The translations under genes were made by a program, and so were the position numbers. This document shows, in pieces, positions 13,634 to 13,839 of a stretch of DNA of 13,839 bases (within the stretch, counting starts at the first letter, position 1; every line of letters starts with the position of its first letter). The DNA is from DASWIV01 sp036397475 (GTDB taxonomy: Bacteria; JAJVIF01; JAPKYR01), in contig DASWIV010000019.1 of the NCBI GenBank assembly GCA_036397475.1, positions 1 through 13,839 on the forward strand, in the 5' to 3' direction. Under the pieces are notes generated by a model. It had not been told where the DNA came from. It saw only the letters and a program-made list of their open reading frames with translations, and did not search any database.

Positions 13634-13839
13634 TGACCTACCCCCTGTTTTAGTACCACCTGGAGTTTGGGTTTTTCCACTCGATCGGTATTACAGAGCC
13701 CTGAGGGCGTAGCCCGAAGGGCTCTGTAATACCGAGCCGCGAATTCTCTCGGCGTTTTATAACCGAGCGATGAGTGCGGCCTGAACTCATTGTACTCATT
13801 CATCCACTCACTAACAACTTCCATCGCATGACGTCCGCT
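13618..13839 (-). CDS. IS3-family transposase (OrfB, DDE type), C-terminal part
   Basis: The frame is open to the right edge. The block EWMNEYNEFRPHSSLGYKTP followed by REFAARY is the signature end of the IS3-family integrase-core transposase; the final catalytic Glu should lie just upstream, outside the window. The ORF has no stop inside the element: codons cross the inferred IS end (13634) and stop at a TAA (13620-13618) supplied by the interrupted LRR gene, adding residues ISHY. Translation is therefore toward the LRR gene. The tail after ARYYRAL includes residues encoded by a long palindrome. Confidence 0.85.
   Translation of the reverse strand, partial: SGRHAMEVVSEWMNEYNEFRPHSSLGYKTPREFAARYYRALRATPSGLCNTDRVEKPKLQVVLKQGVGQISHY
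13634..13839 (-). mobile_element. IS3-family insertion sequence, one end
   Basis: The inferred terminal repeat starts tgacctaccccctg (13634-13647) and continues with gtaccacc, the form (TGA.CT.CCCC...GTACCA) seen at ends of several IS3-family groups. Left of it the sequence turns directly into LRR coding sequence with lower GC. The other end, and hence the target duplication, is outside the window; gatc (13630-13633) or its last three bases is the candidate duplicate. Confidence 0.75.
13686..13734. repeat. Long perfect hairpin inside the transposase 3' coding region
   Basis: cggtattacagagccct (13686-13702) and agggctctgtaataccg (13718-13734) are exact inverse complements of 17 bases. The 15-base centre itself contains gggc/gccc (13705-13708 with 13712-13715). 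The structure sits about 50 bases inside the IS end. It could block transcription entering from the flank or fold the mRNA end, as hairpins near IS ends can do. No T tract follows on either strand, so it is not called a terminator. Confidence 0.85.

Noticed and set aside
1..13839. CRISPR array, tRNA, rRNA or known defence genes
   Set aside because: No regularly spaced repeats, cloverleaf or defence-domain motifs were seen on either strand.

Overview
The window reads as a chromosomal piece of an uncultured-type bacterium of mid GC content. It is dense in protein genes, with large lipidated or secreted beta-rich proteins, a cytosolic M16-type peptidase, a lipid kinase and an IS3-family insertion sequence. 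No rRNA, tRNA, CRISPR array or phage gene was seen. The two lipoproteins belong to a type I associate with metagenome-derived bacteria of poorly characterised phyla, but the sequence alone does not fix the phylum.

Layout. Bases 1-1108 (+) are the 3' end of a secreted Asp-box (BNR) propeller protein cut by the left edge. It converges on a minus-strand block of three genes: an M16 zinc peptidase (6341 to 5004), a diacylglycerol-kinase-like lipid kinase (4961 to 4017, TTG start) and a 930-residue lipoprotein, here called A (3948 to 1156). A hairpin with a T tract (1132-1156) separates the convergent genes. Upstream is a second minus-strand unit: a 953-residue lipoprotein, B (9601 to 6740), followed 15 bases later by a 70-residue secreted peptide gene (6724 to 6512) and a strong hairpin at 6456-6488.

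Rightwards the coding strand switches. After a divergent spacer of about 250 bases come a NAGPA-type phosphodiester glycosidase-like secreted protein (9850-11061), a spacer with a structured T-tailed RNA element (11156-11223), and an alkaline-phosphatase-superfamily phosphodiesterase (11311-13236). The right end holds a low-GC leucine-rich-repeat gene on the minus strand. An IS3-family element has cut off its 5' part; the end of that element and the C-terminus of its transposase run off the right edge.

How the parts relate. Lipoproteins A and B share an unnamed N-terminal module of roughly 400 residues (WG.W, RGA, FLQPP, GFDV, DGYTRWWN, KYF, NTRRYE and DWQ blocks) but carry unrelated C-terminal halves: a TIG domain plus Asp-box propeller in A, and a PKD/Ig-like domain plus an unassigned beta-rich region in B. 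The left-edge gene has the same kind of Asp-box propeller end as A. This modular surface-protein family is the most promising undescribed item here. Secondary points are the co-transcribed secreted peptide, a possible hairpin switch over the glycosidase start codon, the small RNA-like element, and the IS/LRR junction.
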